64,000 nt of DNA, taken from an uncultured Desulfobacterales bacterium (GTDB lineage: Bacteria; Desulfobacterota; Desulfobulbia; Desulfobulbales; Desulfocapsaceae). The position numbers and the translations under genes are program-made. The DNA lies in NCBI GenBank assembly GCA_937915545.1, contig CALGIJ010000021.1, positions 190,407-254,406 on the forward strand, written 5' to 3'. Every line of letters begins with the position of its first letter. Position 1 is the first letter of the stretch. Positions 63,988 to 64,000 of this stretch are shown one piece after another. Under the pieces are notes generated by a model that was given only the letters and a program-made list of their open reading frames with translations, searched no databases and was not told where the DNA came from.

Positions 63988-64000
63988 GAAGCGATGATTT

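Larger units (their letters stand above)
63468..64000. other. AT-rich right end without a supported gene
   Basis: After about 63670 the base composition drops sharply (AT-rich, A-runs) compared with the surrounding GC-rich DNA. An open frame at 63667-63966 (99 codons) has no recognisable homology, contains many Lys/Asn codons and no ribosome-binding site, and is not annotated as a gene. Two inverted repeats are present (63901-63932 and 63968-63987). It could be horizontally acquired DNA or the edge of a mobile element. Confidence 0.5.

Noticed and set aside
63841..64000. Integron attC or transposase-associated repeat at the right end
   Set aside because: The inverted repeats lack the core-site sequences of attC and no recombinase gene is visible in the window.

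Overview
The window is GC-rich, densely coding bacterial DNA carrying a full nitrogen-fixation locus of the anaerobe type: nifH, two PII-like genes (nifI1, nifI2), nifD with a C-terminal insertion, then nifK, with nifE-nifN-nifB, nifV and nifA nearby. This layout, a class I fumarase, a NikR regulator, a two-partner-secretion transporter and many CheB/CheR- and RND-type genes point to a strictly or facultatively anaerobic Gram-negative bacterium, most likely of the Desulfobacterota (Desulfobulbales-like). That placement is inference from gene content; no rRNA or tRNA gene was seen to test it.

Left part (1-20.4 kb): an ABC export cassette of the MacB/LolCDE kind (two permeases and an ATPase) with a TfoX-like protein; a complete tripartite RND efflux operon (tetR-mfp-rnd-tolC) with two near-identical operators around its promoter; a ferredoxin-nitroreductase; a GntR regulator followed by a TRAP transporter and pxpABC, which reads as a 5-oxoproline uptake and hydrolysis cassette; an orphan HlyD-type adaptor; hinT, rmuC and a RelBE-like toxin-antitoxin pair.

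Middle (20.4-37.3 kb): an accessory cell-surface region. It holds a LapG-like cysteine protease, a gingipain-family (C25) lipoprotein, a decayed MscS channel, a TpsB outer-membrane transporter broken by a G-tract, an unusual 872-residue repeat protein with repeated NPDG motifs, and a PliG-like lysozyme-inhibitor protein. These six genes are the best candidate for an undescribed surface secretion/processing system. After it come an acyl-CoA synthetase, an amino-acid ABC importer lacking its ATPase, an MFS transporter, nikR and a histidinol-phosphatase.

Nif region (37.3-57.0 kb): nifV (sigma54 promoter), convergent nifA, divergent nifH-nifI1-nifI2-nifD-nifK followed by a NifB-like protein that lacks the radical-SAM cysteines, a 2Fe-2S ferredoxin and a GNAT acetyltransferase. 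A minus-strand YnjBCD-like ABC importer with a phosphotransferase and a zinc-ribbon protein splits this from nifE-nifN-nifB, which has its own sigma54 promoter. Strong -24/-12 promoters precede nifV, nifH and nifE, each with a TGTCG element about 100-115 bases upstream.

Right end (57-64 kb): class I fumarase, an intergenic stretch with two long hairpins, a 1452-residue CheB-CheR-PAS-histidine kinase-receiver hybrid, and an AT-rich tail with a perfect 11-bp inverted repeat.
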